A stretch of DNA of 64,000 nucleotides from Actinomadura chibensis NBRC 106107 (GTDB taxonomy: Bacteria > Actinomycetota > Actinomycetes > Streptosporangiales > Streptosporangiaceae), in assembly GCF_001552135.1 (NCBI RefSeq), contig NZ_BCQP01000060.1, positions 16,264-80,263 of the forward strand. The letters are read 5' to 3'. Under the pieces are notes generated by a model. That model was not told where the DNA came from and did not search any database. It was given only the letters and a program-made list of their open reading frames with translations. Position 1 is the first letter of the stretch. Each line of letters begins with the position of its first letter. Made by a program: the position numbers and the translations under genes. Shown piece after piece: positions 9,098 to 17,274 of this stretch.

Positions 9098-10156
9098 GTG
9101 CTGTTCGACTGCGAGCGGCTGACGCTCGCCAGGCGGCTCAGGGGCCTGCGCAAGAACCAGCTCGCGGAGGCCGTCGGGACGACGCCGAAGGCGATCGGGC
9201 GGTACGAGGCCGGGGTGCAGCGGCCCGATGAGCCGACCGTGAAACGCCTGGCGGTAGCGCTCGGCGTGCCCGTGGCGTTTTTCGGCGGCGGGCGGAGCCC
9301 GGTGTCGCTGGACGGCGCCCATTTCCGCTCGCTGCGCTCGACCAGCCAGATCGAGCGCGACCAGGCGCTCGCGTACGGGCGCATCGCCACGGACGTCGTC
9401 GCCGCGCTTGAGCGACTTGTCGACCTGCCCGAGGTGGAGCTGCCGGAGTACGTCGTCCCGCCGGACGAGATCGCCGGGAGCGGGCCCGTGGAGGCGGCCA
9501 GGCTGGCGCGCAAGGCGCTGGTCGCCGAGCCCGGACCGGTGCCCCACGTGGTGCGGCTGCTGGAGGCGCACGGCGTGGTCGTGCTCGTGCTGCCGGACGC
9601 GGCCGAACGGGTGGACGCGTTCAGCGTCGGCGTCCATCCGCGCCCGATGGTCTTCTTCAATCCGGCCAAAGGCGATTACTGGCGTAACCGTTTCGACGGC
9701 GCGCACGAGCTCGGCCATTTGGTGATGCACGCCGACGCCGAGCCCGGCGAGAAGATCGTCGAAGATCAGGCGCACCGGTTCGCCGCGGAATTCCTCATGC
9801 CCGCGGACGAGATCGGCGACGAACTGCCGAACCGGGCCGACTGGGAACGGCTCGCCGAGTTGAAGGCGGTCTGGGGCGTCAGCATGGCGGCGCTCCTCTA
9901 TCGGGCGCGCACGCTCGGCGTGATGAAGGAGCCCGCGTACCGGACGGCGATGTCCGCGCTGAGCTCGCGGGGATGGCGGCGGCAGGAACCGGGCCCGACG
10001 CGCCCGCTCGAACAACCGACGATGCTGACCCGCGCGCTGGAGATCGTCGCGACAGCGGGCACGGACCGCGACGGAATAGCCGCCTTGGCCCACGTGACCA
10101 GAGCCGATCTGGACCTTCTCGTCCCCCACCGCCGCCCCCTCCCCAACAACGCCTGA
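9098..10156 (+). CDS. XRE-family HTH regulator fused to ImmA/IrrE metallopeptidase
   Basis: The N-terminal ~65 residues are an XRE helix-turn-helix (LARRLRGLRKNQLAEAVGTTPKAIGRYEAG). The central region carries HELGH near residue 204 with flanking sequence AHELGHLVMHAD, the zinc motif of ImmA/IrrE (COG2856) peptidases. These proteins bind DNA and can be inactivated by, or cleave, partner repressors in stress and mobile-element control. Two in-frame GTG codons exist, at 9089 and 9098; the AAAGGG at 9084-9089 sits eight bases before 9098, so I prefer 9098 (352 residues). It is probably paired with the hypothetical gene at 8318. Direct DNA targets are not evident. Confidence 0.88.
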   Translation: MLFDCERLTLARRLRGLRKNQLAEAVGTTPKAIGRYEAGVQRPDEPTVKRLAVALGVPVAFFGGGRSPVSLDGAHFRSLRSTSQIERDQALAYGRIATDVVAALERLVDLPEVELPEYVVPPDEIAGSGPVEAARLARKALVAEPGPVPHVVRLLEAHGVVVLVLPDAAERVDAFSVGVHPRPMVFFNPAKGDYWRNRFDGAHELGHLVMHADAEPGEKIVEDQAHRFAAEFLMPADEIGDELPNRADWERLAELKAVWGVSMAALLYRARTLGVMKEPAYRTAMSALSSRGWRRQEPGPTRPLEQPTMLTRALEIVATAGTDRDGIAALAHVTRADLDLLVPHRRPLPNNA

Positions 10157-10222
10157 CACCCACAAACGACCGCACCGCAACCCGCCCCGAGCCGCCAAAC
10201 ACGGGAAGCACAGGGTGGCCGA

Positions 10223-10442
10223 CTGACGGTCAGCTCTGAGGGCCCCACGTCCAACCCGGCAACGGAACTGGGAAGGGCGCCAGCAGCCAGCACCGCCCGG
10301 CCAGCCGGGTGCGCGCAAAGGAACCGCCACGGCACCCGTCCGGAGAAACCACCGCAGCGACGTGCCCGCAGCAAACCCGGCGATCAACCCGGAGTGGGCC
10401 ACGCATGCAGGCGCAGAAAGGCGTGGGCGACCTGACGGTCAG
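10223..10442. repeat. Two copies of an 11-bp near-palindrome, CTGACGGTCAG
   Basis: CTGACGGTCAG occurs at 10223-10233 and again at 10432-10442, both followed by C. Its arms CTGAC/GTCAG are perfect inverted repeats around one base. The spacing of 209 bases is too wide for one dimer site. They may be regulator sites or chance; no other copies were noticed nearby. Confidence 0.4.
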
Positions 10443-10677
10443 CCCGGAGCAAGCCATGACCAACGCGGTAGTGGGCACGAACGGGCCCTGTACCAACCCA
10501 GAGCCGGGTTGCCAGGCGGGTGCAGAGAAGCAAGGAAGAACGCCCCAAGAGCCGACCCAACTGCCTGCCCGCAGCGGGCCAGCGGTCAACTCAGGGAGCG
10601 GACGCTGAACGGGCAACGGGCGCGGGAGCAACCCCGGTGACCTACGGGGCGGTGTGGGAACCGACCCTGCGGGCTAC

Positions 10678-10825
10678 GGGGCGGGTGCGGGAGTGGGCTC
10701 GGTGGGCGGCGTGAGGCGGGTGCGGGAACTGATCGTGTGGCTGGCGGGGAGGTGGGTGTGGGATCCACTCGGGGGGCGTCGGGGGGTGAGTGGTTCGGGG
10801 TGGGCGTGGGGAGCGGGGCGGGGAT
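10678..10825 (+). other. G-rich tract with several G-quadruplex motifs
   Basis: The run GGGGCGGGTGCGGGAGTGGG (10678-10697) fits four G-tracts with short loops. A second cluster near 10797-10825 has GGGGTGGGCGTGGGGAGCGG followed by further G-tracts. The strand bias (plus strand G-rich, few C) continues for over 200 bases and is unlike neighbouring coding DNA. It lies about 200-350 bases upstream of the DUF5753 gene. Confidence 0.5.
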
Positions 10826-11022
10826 GTTCGGTGCGGGGTTGGAAAGGCGGTGGAGGGCCTCGGGGAGGGTGGGTAATGGGTGTTCTCGCCAATCATGCCG
10901 ATGATGTGATTTGTAAAGCGGGGGCGGGAGTGACATATCTCTGACGCGAGGTCTCCTGCGCGTCCGGCAATGCCTGTGAGACCCTCCGAGGGTCGTCGTG
11001 GCGTACGAGCGCTGGAGAAAAA

Positions 11023-11889
11023 GTGCTGGACAATCGGGAGGCAGGTCCGACCGCGCTGCGCATGCAGATCGGCGCGCGGCTGCGTCGGATGCGGGAGGAC
11101 AGGGGCATCGGGCGGGCCGAGGCCGGTGCGGCGATCCGCGGCTCGGAGTCCAAGATGTGCCGACTCGAACTGGGACGGCACGGCTTCAAGCTCCGCGACG
11201 TCCTGGACCTGCTGGATCTCTACGGCATCGATGACGAGGACGAGCGGGAGAGCTTCGTCGAGCTCGTCCAGGAGGCGAAGAAGCCGGGCTGGTGGCAGAG
11301 CTACGGCGATGTCGTGCCGAGCTGGTTCGAGCAGTATGTCGGCCTTGAGCAGTCGGCGACGACGATCCGCTCCTACGAGGTGCAGTACATCCCGGGCCTG
11401 CTCCAGACGCAGGAGTACGCGCGGGCCGTCATCGGGCTGGAGCATTTCGACGCGGGCTACGACGGGCTCGACCGGCGGCTCACGGTGCGGATGACGCGGC
11501 AGAAGATCCTGTTTCGCCCGGTCGCGCCGGTGCGGTTGTGGACGGTCATCGACGAGGCGGCGCTGCGCAGGCCGATCGGCGGGACGGCGACGATGCGCGC
11601 CCAGATCGAGCACCTGATCGCCGTCGCGGAGGCGCTGCCGAACGTGAACGTCCAGCTGCTGCCGTTCACGGCGGGCGGGCACCTCGCGCTCGGCGGGCCG
11701 GTCACGATCGTCCGGTTCGGGGCGGACGAGCTGGACGACGTCGTCTACCTCGAACAGCTCACCAGCGCCCGCTACCCGGAGGGCCGGGAGGCCGAGCGCT
11801 ACAAGCACATCATGGACCTGCTCGCGATCCGGGCCGCGCCGCCCGCGCGCAGCATCGCGCTGCTCAAGGACCTGGCGATGGAATTCTGA
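11023..11889 (+). CDS. HTH regulator with DUF5753 domain (Scr1-type antitoxin-like)
   Basis: GTG at 11023 with GGAG five bases upstream gives 288 residues. An XRE helix-turn-helix occupies about residues 15-70 (LRRMREDRGIGRAEAGAAI). The rest is the DUF5753 ligand-sensing-like domain, with landmarks IPGLLQTQEYARAVI, DEAALRRPIGG, NVNVQLLPFTAGGH and VVYLEQLTS. Such regulators are very numerous in streptomycetes and relatives and are usually next to a small DUF397 protein that they control. Here the gene stands alone; the only DUF397 gene in the window is 5 kb away beside another copy. It probably binds its own promoter. Confidence 0.9.
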   Translation: MLDNREAGPTALRMQIGARLRRMREDRGIGRAEAGAAIRGSESKMCRLELGRHGFKLRDVLDLLDLYGIDDEDERESFVELVQEAKKPGWWQSYGDVVPSWFEQYVGLEQSATTIRSYEVQYIPGLLQTQEYARAVIGLEHFDAGYDGLDRRLTVRMTRQKILFRPVAPVRLWTVIDEAALRRPIGGTATMRAQIEHLIAVAEALPNVNVQLLPFTAGGHLALGGPVTIVRFGADELDDVVYLEQLTSARYPEGREAERYKHIMDLLAIRAAPPARSIALLKDLAMEF

Positions 11890-11905
11890 GTTCGACGCCG
11901 CCAAC

Positions 11906-11921
11906 TCGAACACTTGTTTGA
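11906..11921 (+). promoter_or_regulatory. LexA-type SOS box upstream of alkB
   Basis: The site reads TCGAACACTTGTTTGA, which matches the actinobacterial/Gram-positive LexA consensus TCGAAC-N4-GTTCGA at all but one position. It ends 21 bases before the alkB ATG, a typical repressor position. Confidence 0.6.
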
Positions 11922-11942
11922 TTCAGCGGGTACAGTGGAGGC

Positions 11943-12560
11943 ATGTTCCAGGCTTCACTGCTGGACGACACGGACGAGCGCGGTCCGCGTCCGCTGAGCG
12001 ACGCGCGGCGGACGCGGCTGTCCGGCGGCGCCTGGGTGGACGTCCTGCCCGGCTGGATCCCCGGGGCGGACGCGCTGTTCGAGCGGTTGCTGGAGACCGT
12101 CCCGTGGCGGGCGGAGCGGCGGCACATGTACGACCGGGTCGTGGACGTCCCGCGCCTGCTCGCCTTCTACGACGAGGGCGAGCCGCTGCCCGACCCCGTC
12201 CTGGACGAAGCGAAGTCCGCGCTGGACGACCACTACGCAAGCGAACTGAAAGAACCGTTCCGTACGGCGGGCCTCTGCCTGTACCGGGACGGACGCGACA
12301 GCGTCGCCTGGCACGGCGACCGGATAGGAAGGGGCGCCTCTGAAGACACCATGGTCGCGATCCTGTCGGTGGGAACGCCCCGGAGCCTGCTCCTCCGGCC
12401 ACGCGGCGGCGGCGCGACCGTCCGCCACGAGCTGGGGCACGGCGACCTGATCGTGATGGGCGGAAGCTGCCAGCGCACCTGGGAACACGCCATCCCGAAG
12501 AGCGCCCGCGTGACCGGCCCGCGGATCAGCGTGCAGTTCAGGCCCCGCGGAGTCCGCTGA
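11943..12560 (+). CDS. alkB: AlkB-family alpha-ketoglutarate-dependent DNA/RNA repair dioxygenase
   Basis: The ATG at 11943 gives 205 residues. The 2OG-Fe(II) signature is complete: WHGDRIGRG supplies the H-x-D iron ligands near residues 121-123, TWEHAIPK the distal histidine, and RISVQFRPR the arginines that grip 2-oxoglutarate. AlkB removes alkyl lesions such as 1-methyladenine and 3-methylcytosine by oxidative demethylation in the cytoplasm. Length fits the short bacterial group. The LexA-type box just upstream suggests SOS rather than Ada control; no ada gene is nearby. GGAGG at 11937-11941 lies very close to the ATG, so a slightly later start is possible. Confidence 0.88.
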   Translation: MFQASLLDDTDERGPRPLSDARRTRLSGGAWVDVLPGWIPGADALFERLLETVPWRAERRHMYDRVVDVPRLLAFYDEGEPLPDPVLDEAKSALDDHYASELKEPFRTAGLCLYRDGRDSVAWHGDRIGRGASEDTMVAILSVGTPRSLLLRPRGGGATVRHELGHGDLIVMGGSCQRTWEHAIPKSARVTGPRISVQFRPRGVR

Positions 12561-12588
12561 CCACGACCACCAAGCCACGACCACCAAG
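12561..12588 (+). repeat. Tandem 14-bp repeat, two copies
   Basis: The unit CCACGACCACCAAG is present twice without a gap, immediately after the alkB stop codon. It probably arose by slippage; no function is apparent. Confidence 0.6.
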
Positions 12589-12709
12589 CCACCGGCCAGG
12601 GCTCGGGCGGGCGCGTGGAAGGGGTGCGGAAGGGAGGTAAGCGAGCGGCATCGGGCCGCAGGGACAGGTCACCTCATGGCACCATAACGGTGATTCGGGA
12701 GGAGGCCCG

Positions 12710-15679
12710 TTGCTTCGTCTGGTCGTGTCTCAGACCTCTCCGGGGGCGTATCGCACGGTACTGGACGCGCTGCAGGCGCCGATCCCGCCGTTCTCACCCC
12801 CCGGACGGCACATCCTGATCGAGCCCGGCCAGTATCCGAACACCGGGTTCCGCAGTTCGGGCGACTTCGTGCTGACGGCCGTCGGCGGGCCGGGGTCGGT
12901 CACGCTGGACGGCGCCACCGACGCCACGATCGAGCTGACCGGCAACGTGACGCTGCAGGGCCTCGTCATCCGGAACTGGAGCGCGGAGGGCGCCGCGCTG
13001 GACGTCTCCGAGGGCAGCGTCCTCGCCGAGCAGTGCCAGTTCGTGAGCCGGTCCGAGGCCGTGGCGGTGCGGGCGTGGAACGGCGGGCGGCTCGCGCTGA
13101 AGAACTGCCGGGTGCAGGACGGCGCGGTCGTGTACTCGGCCGCGTCCGGGGTGATGGAGTCCACCGACGTCGCCGGGCCGGACGGCAACGCGGTCGCGAT
13201 CCGGATGGGCAGCGCGGTCACGATCCGGTCCTGCCGGATCGAGGGCGCGGGCGGCAGCGGCATCTGGGTGACCGAGGGGTCCAGGCCGCTGATCGAGCAG
13301 TGCACGGTGACGGGCGCCGGGGCGGCGTCCGTCCTGGTGGACGACCGGGCGGACGCGGCGGTCCGCAACTCGGCGCTGCACGGGTCGGGGCAGTGCTCGC
13401 TCGTCGTCCGCGACAACGCGAACGCGCTCGCCGAGGACTGCCTGATCGCGGACGCGACGCTGGAGGCCGTGTGGGTGACCGCCGGCGGGACGCTGACCGC
13501 GCGGCGCGTCCGGTCCGAGTCGCCGCGCCGCACCGGCATCGCCGTCGAGGAGGCCACCGCCACCTTCGAGGACTGCGAGGTCGTCGAGGCGGCGCTGAAC
13601 GGCGTGTACGTCGGCGCGCGGGGCCGCGCCACGTTCCTGCGCGGCCGGGTGGAGCGCTCGACGGTCGGCGTCCTCGTGGGCACCGGCGGCGACGGGACGT
13701 TCGACCGCACCATCGTCGCGGACAGCACGACGTTCGGGGTGAACGCCGACCCCGGCTCGGACCTGCTCCTGCGCGACTGCTCGATCCTGAACAGCGGCGG
13801 GTCGGGCGTCCTCGCGGCGCGTTCGGCGCGCGTCCACACGGAGCGGCTGACGAGCGAGGGGAACGCCGTTCCGGACTCGTTCGACTTCGAGCCGGAGGAG
13901 CCGCCGACCGCGCAGGTGCGCGAACCGGAGGCGACCGGGGGCGCGGGCCCCGTCCCGCCGAAGGGCGCGGGGCGCGGGCCGGGCGCGGGCCCGGCCGGCG
14001 GCGGCGGCGAAGGCACGGCCGACGCGCTGCTCGCCGAACTGGACGCGATGGTCGGCCTCGCCGGGGTGAAACGCGAGATCAGGAAGCTGACGAACCTGCA
14101 GAAGGTGGCCGAGCAGCGGCGCCTCGCCGGGCTGCCGCCGGGCCCGGCGATCGGCCGCCACATGGTGTTCGCCGGTCCGCCCGGCACGGGCAAGACGACC
14201 GTCGCGCGCCTGTACGGGCGCATCCTCGCGGCGCTCGGCGTCGTCGCGAACGGCCAGGTCGTCGAGGTGAGCCGGGCCGATCTCGTCTCGGAGAACGTGG
14301 GCGGGACGGCGTTGAAGACGACCGCCGCGTTCGACCGGGCGCGCGGCGGGGTGCTGTTCCTGGACGAGGCGTACGCGCTGTCCCGCAAGACGTCCGGCAC
14401 CGACTTCGGGCAGGAGGCCATCGACACCCTCGTCAAGCTCATGGAGGACCACCGCGACGAGGTCGTCGTCATCGCCGCCGGATATTCGGCGGAGATGCGC
14501 GAGTTCCTCGCCGCGAACCCGGGCCTGAAGTCGCGCATCTCCCGGACGGTGGAGTTCGAGAACTACAGCCCCGCCGAACTGCTCCAGATCACCGCCGCGC
14601 AGGCGGAGAAGGACGGCTACCGGCTGTCCGACGACGCGCGCGACGCGATCCTCGACCATTTCAAGTCCGTCCGGCGGGACGCGACGTTCGGCAACGGCCG
14701 GGCCGCGCGCCGGGTGTTCGAGGCGGCGGTGGAGCGGCAGGCGCAGCGCCTCGCCGACCTCGCCGAGCTGCCGTCCGGCGCGGAGCTGAGCCTGCTCCTC
14801 GCCGAGGACCTGGACGTCGAGACGGGCCTCGCCGCGCGGTTCGGTGAGGCCCGCGACTCCGACCAGGTCGCGCACGTCCTCGGCAGGCTGATCGGGATGA
14901 CCGGGCTCGCGGAGGTCAAGCAGGAGATCAGCGACCTGCTGGACCTGCTCGCCTCGTCCCGGCGCCGCCGCGAGGCCGGGCTGGAGGCCGAGCCGTTCAC
15001 CGGGCACCTGGTCTTCGCCGGTCCGCCGGGCACGGGCAAGACGACGGTCGCGCGGCTGTACGGAGAGCTGCTGGCGGCGCTCGGCGTCCTCGCGCAGGGG
15101 CAGGTCGTCGAGGCGGCGCGGGTCGACCTCGTCGGGCAGTACGTGGGGCACACCGCGCAGAAGACGGCGGAGGTGTTCGAGCGGGCGCGCGGCGGCGTCC
15201 TGTTCATCGACGAGGCGTACACACTGTCGCGGCCCGTCGACAGCGGGCACGACTTCGGGCTGGAGGCGATCGACACGCTCGTCAAGCTGATGGAGGACCA
15301 CCGCGACGAGGTGATCGTGATCGCCGCCGGGTACTCGTCCGAGATGGACGGCTTCCTCGCCGCGAACCCGGGTCTGGCCTCCCGGTTCGCGCGGACGCTG
15401 ACGTTTCGTCCCTACGACGTCGACGGGCTCGTGTCGATCTTCCTCGGCAAGGCGGAGGCGGCGGACTACCTCGTCCCGGAGCCGACGCGGGAGGCCCTCG
15501 TCGCGCACCTCGAAGCGCACCGCGACCGGTACCGGGAGGGCAACGGCCGCGAGGTCGACAAGCTGTTCCGGTCGGCGGTCACCGCGCACGCCCGCCGCAC
15601 CGAGCAACTCGCGGGCGGCGGCACGGAACTGACGACCGAGCAGCTCTCCACCCTCCTTCCGGCGGACATCGCGCCGTGA
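12710..15679 (+). CDS. Right-handed beta-helix protein with two CbbX/SpoVK-type AAA+ domains
   Basis: I choose TTG at 12710 because GGGAGGAGG lies five bases before it and homology begins directly after; 989 residues. Residues ~1-400 form a parallel beta-helix (repeating patterns such as VTLQGLVIRN, VTIRSCRIEG, ATFEDCEVVE). A Gly/Pro/Ala linker follows. Then come two AAA+ modules, each with FAGPPGTGKTTVARLYG (Walker A near 490 and 772), LFLDEAYAL or LFIDEAYTL (Walker B) and NPGLKSR or NPGLASR motifs. This AAA group includes CbbX, SpoVK and type VII secretion EccA. The ring ATPase probably remodels a partner recognised through the beta-helix; the partner is unknown. The next gene overlaps its stop. 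Confidence 0.9.
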   Translation: MLRLVVSQTSPGAYRTVLDALQAPIPPFSPPGRHILIEPGQYPNTGFRSSGDFVLTAVGGPGSVTLDGATDATIELTGNVTLQGLVIRNWSAEGAALDVSEGSVLAEQCQFVSRSEAVAVRAWNGGRLALKNCRVQDGAVVYSAASGVMESTDVAGPDGNAVAIRMGSAVTIRSCRIEGAGGSGIWVTEGSRPLIEQCTVTGAGAASVLVDDRADAAVRNSALHGSGQCSLVVRDNANALAEDCLIADATLEAVWVTAGGTLTARRVRSESPRRTGIAVEEATATFEDCEVVEAALNGVYVGARGRATFLRGRVERSTVGVLVGTGGDGTFDRTIVADSTTFGVNADPGSDLLLRDCSILNSGGSGVLAARSARVHTERLTSEGNAVPDSFDFEPEEPPTAQVREPEATGGAGPVPPKGAGRGPGAGPAGGGGEGTADALLAELDAMVGLAGVKREIRKLTNLQKVAEQRRLAGLPPGPAIGRHMVFAGPPGTGKTTVARLYGRILAALGVVANGQVVEVSRADLVSENVGGTALKTTAAFDRARGGVLFLDEAYALSRKTSGTDFGQEAIDTLVKLMEDHRDEVVVIAAGYSAEMREFLAANPGLKSRISRTVEFENYSPAELLQITAAQAEKDGYRLSDDARDAILDHFKSVRRDATFGNGRAARRVFEAAVERQAQRLADLAELPSGAELSLLLAEDLDVETGLAARFGEARDSDQVAHVLGRLIGMTGLAEVKQEISDLLDLLASSRRRREAGLEAEPFTGHLVFAGPPGTGKTTVARLYGELLAALGVLAQGQVVEAARVDLVGQYVGHTAQKTAEVFERARGGVLFIDEAYTLSRPVDSGHDFGLEAIDTLVKLMEDHRDEVIVIAAGYSSEMDGFLAANPGLASRFARTLTFRPYDVDGLVSIFLGKAEAADYLVPEPTREALVAHLEAHRDRYREGNGREVDKLFRSAVTAHARRTEQLAGGGTELTTEQLSTLLPADIAP

Positions 15680-16374
15680 CCAGGGTCGAGCCGCTCGCCA
15701 CGATCACGGCCGCGACGCGGGCGCTGCTCGTTACGGCGGCGCGGCTCGACGACGCGGCGTGCCGGGCGCCGTCGCTGCTGCCGGGGTGGACGCGCGGGCA
15801 CGTCCTCACCCATGTCGCGCGCAACGCCGACGGCGGGACGCGGCTGCTGACCTGGGCGAGGACGGGCGTCGAGTCCTACGAGTACCCGAGCGCGGAGGCC
15901 CGGGCGGCCGAGATCGAGGAGGGCGCGGGACGCCCCGCGGCCGCGCTCGTCGCGGACGTGCGGGAAAGCGCCCGCCGGTTCGCCGACGCCTACACGCTGA
16001 TGCCGGATGAGGCGTGGGAGCGAGTCGTCCAGTGGACGTCGGGCGTCCGGCATCCCGCCGCGCGGGCGTCGGACGCGCGGCTGACCGAGGTGCTCGTCCA
16101 CCACGTCGACCTGGACGCCGGGTTCACGCCCCGCGACTGGCCCGCCGACTTCACGGCCCGGATGCTCGGCAGCGTGGTCGCCTCGTTCGCCCGCCGGGAC
16201 GACGCGCCCGACCTGCGGCTGCACGCCACCGACACCGGGCGCGACCTCGGCAGCGGCGGCGGCGAGCACGTCGTCGCGGGGACGGAGGCGTCCCTGCTCG
16301 CCTGGCTGATGGGACGTTCGTCCGGCGCCGACCTGACCGGCGCCGAGGGGATCGCGCTCCCGTTCCTCTACTGA
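15676..16374 (+). CDS. Maleylpyruvate isomerase-family mycothiol-dependent enzyme
   Basis: GTG at 15676 overlaps the previous stop (GTGA), giving 232 residues and implying co-translation. The N-terminal half is the DinB-like four-helix MDMPI domain, with LLPGWTRGHVLTHVARNADG holding the first metal-binding histidines and VLVHHVDLDAGF the later one. Members use mycothiol as cofactor, for example to isomerise maleylpyruvate or detoxify electrophiles. The actual substrate here is unknown, because no gentisate-pathway gene is adjacent. Mycothiol dependence supports an actinobacterial host. The pairing with the AAA gene may be only transcriptional. Confidence 0.88.
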   Translation: MTRVEPLATITAATRALLVTAARLDDAACRAPSLLPGWTRGHVLTHVARNADGGTRLLTWARTGVESYEYPSAEARAAEIEEGAGRPAAALVADVRESARRFADAYTLMPDEAWERVVQWTSGVRHPAARASDARLTEVLVHHVDLDAGFTPRDWPADFTARMLGSVVASFARRDDAPDLRLHATDTGRDLGSGGGEHVVAGTEASLLAWLMGRSSGADLTGAEGIALPFLY

Positions 16375-16528
16375 GACGGCGGCCCCGCCTCCGCCGCCTC
16401 CGCCGCGCCCGCGTCCCCGCACTTTCGGGCGATTTCCGGCGCGATTGTCAGGAGTGCACAGTCAAGCCGTCGCGCGACGGTTTATGTGCACAGTTTTCCA
16501 GGACGGTCCGGTAAAAGCGTCGCGGGAC

Positions 16529-16738
16529 TCAACGGCAGTCCAGTTCGCCGCTCTGGATCGCCGACACCAGCGCATTCCACTGTGCAGAATCGAGCGCCAG
16601 GACGCCCGCCGCGGTATCGCGCGAATCCCGGACCAGCACCGACGGGCCGAGGGCCGCCACCTCGACGCATTCGTCGTTGGTCTGGCTCTGGCTGCCCTTG
16701 CGCCAGGACAGCGCCGCCACTTGTTTCGACAGGTTCAC
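16529..16738 (-). CDS. DUF397 domain protein
   Basis: GTG at 16738 gives 69 residues and is preceded at a good distance by GGAGGG; an in-frame ATG at 16756 would place that purine run inside the gene. The protein shows the full DUF397 pattern: LSWRKGSQS, CVEVA, VLVRDSRD and a final WNALVSAIQSGEL. DUF397 proteins are small partners of DUF5753 HTH regulators; the pair affects differentiation in streptomycetes. The cognate regulator is probably the gene at 17272-18144 on the same strand, but about 530 bases of repeats separate them, which is unusual. Confidence 0.85.
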   Translation of the reverse strand: MNLSKQVAALSWRKGSQSQTNDECVEVAALGPSVLVRDSRDTAAGVLALDSAQWNALVSAIQSGELDCR

Positions 16739-17023
16739 GATCCAGCAACCCTCCATCCGATGCCGGCGGGTGCCGTCTCGCCATCCGATCGGGCAAGAAC
16801 ACCCGCCGGGCGAGCACCAAGCAGGGCACAAGAAACCACGACCTTGTGGATAATTTCCCGATCACGAGTGTAAACGGTTCCTGTTATTCCGCCTACACGG
16901 GACCACAAGATCACGCTGCGTGCTATGCGGGCCACTCGCCTTGTAGGTGCCTTGCGCGGCTGTCACCTCCGGTGGCGTCGGGGAGGAGTGATACGACGAT
17001 TTCGCGGTGAAACGGAGTTACGG
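16739..17023. other. Non-coding part of the DUF5753-DUF397 gap
   Basis: No supported gene. It is less G+C-rich than its surroundings near 16840-16920 (cacgaccttgtggataattt..., ttcctgttattccgcct), as expected of a promoter. It could serve DUF397 independently of the regulator upstream. Confidence 0.4.
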
Positions 17024-17274
17024 CGGTCGAGTCAGGCAGCGGCCCCTCGGGCCGGGCCCGGCGGGCCGTCGAGTCGGGCTGGCGGATCGTCGGGTCGGAT
17101 CGGACGGCGTGGGGTCAGAGTCGGGGCGTCGAGCGGGGCATCGGGTCAGTGCGTCAATCGGGGCGTCGAGTCGGACGGCGGGGAGTCAGAGCATCGGGTC
17201 GGAGCGTTGAGTCGGACGGCGTTGAGTCGGACGGCGTCGGGTCAGAGCGTCGAATCGGGTGGGTCGTCGGGTCA
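17024..17274. repeat. Degenerate short repeats after the DUF5753 gene
   Basis: The tract is built of variants of GTCGAGTCGGACGGCG and GGGTCAGAGCGTCG, repeated roughly ten times without a strict period. It touches the stop codon of the DUF5753 gene on its right. Such decay patterns come from slipped duplication. It contains no convincing open frame. Confidence 0.6.

Larger units (their letters stand above)
10157..11022. other. Gene-poor interval of about 870 bases
   Basis: No frame here has a convincing start, ribosome site or recognisable product. It holds two copies of a CTGACGGTCAG element, a small CAACCC/GGGTTG hairpin near 10494-10512, and a strongly G-rich plus strand from about 10640 to 10880. 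The last ~100 bases before 11023 contain the leader of the DUF5753 regulator gene. Confidence 0.6.

Noticed and set aside
10230..10972. Several open frames in the gap before the DUF5753 gene
   Set aside because: No recognisable protein text, proline/arginine-rich composition and no consistent start; treated as non-coding.
12730..15607. Very long open frames on the minus strand and alternate plus frame opposite the beta-helix/AAA gene
   Set aside because: They arise from the high third-position G+C of the real gene, have arginine- and alanine-rich text without domains and no ribosome sites.
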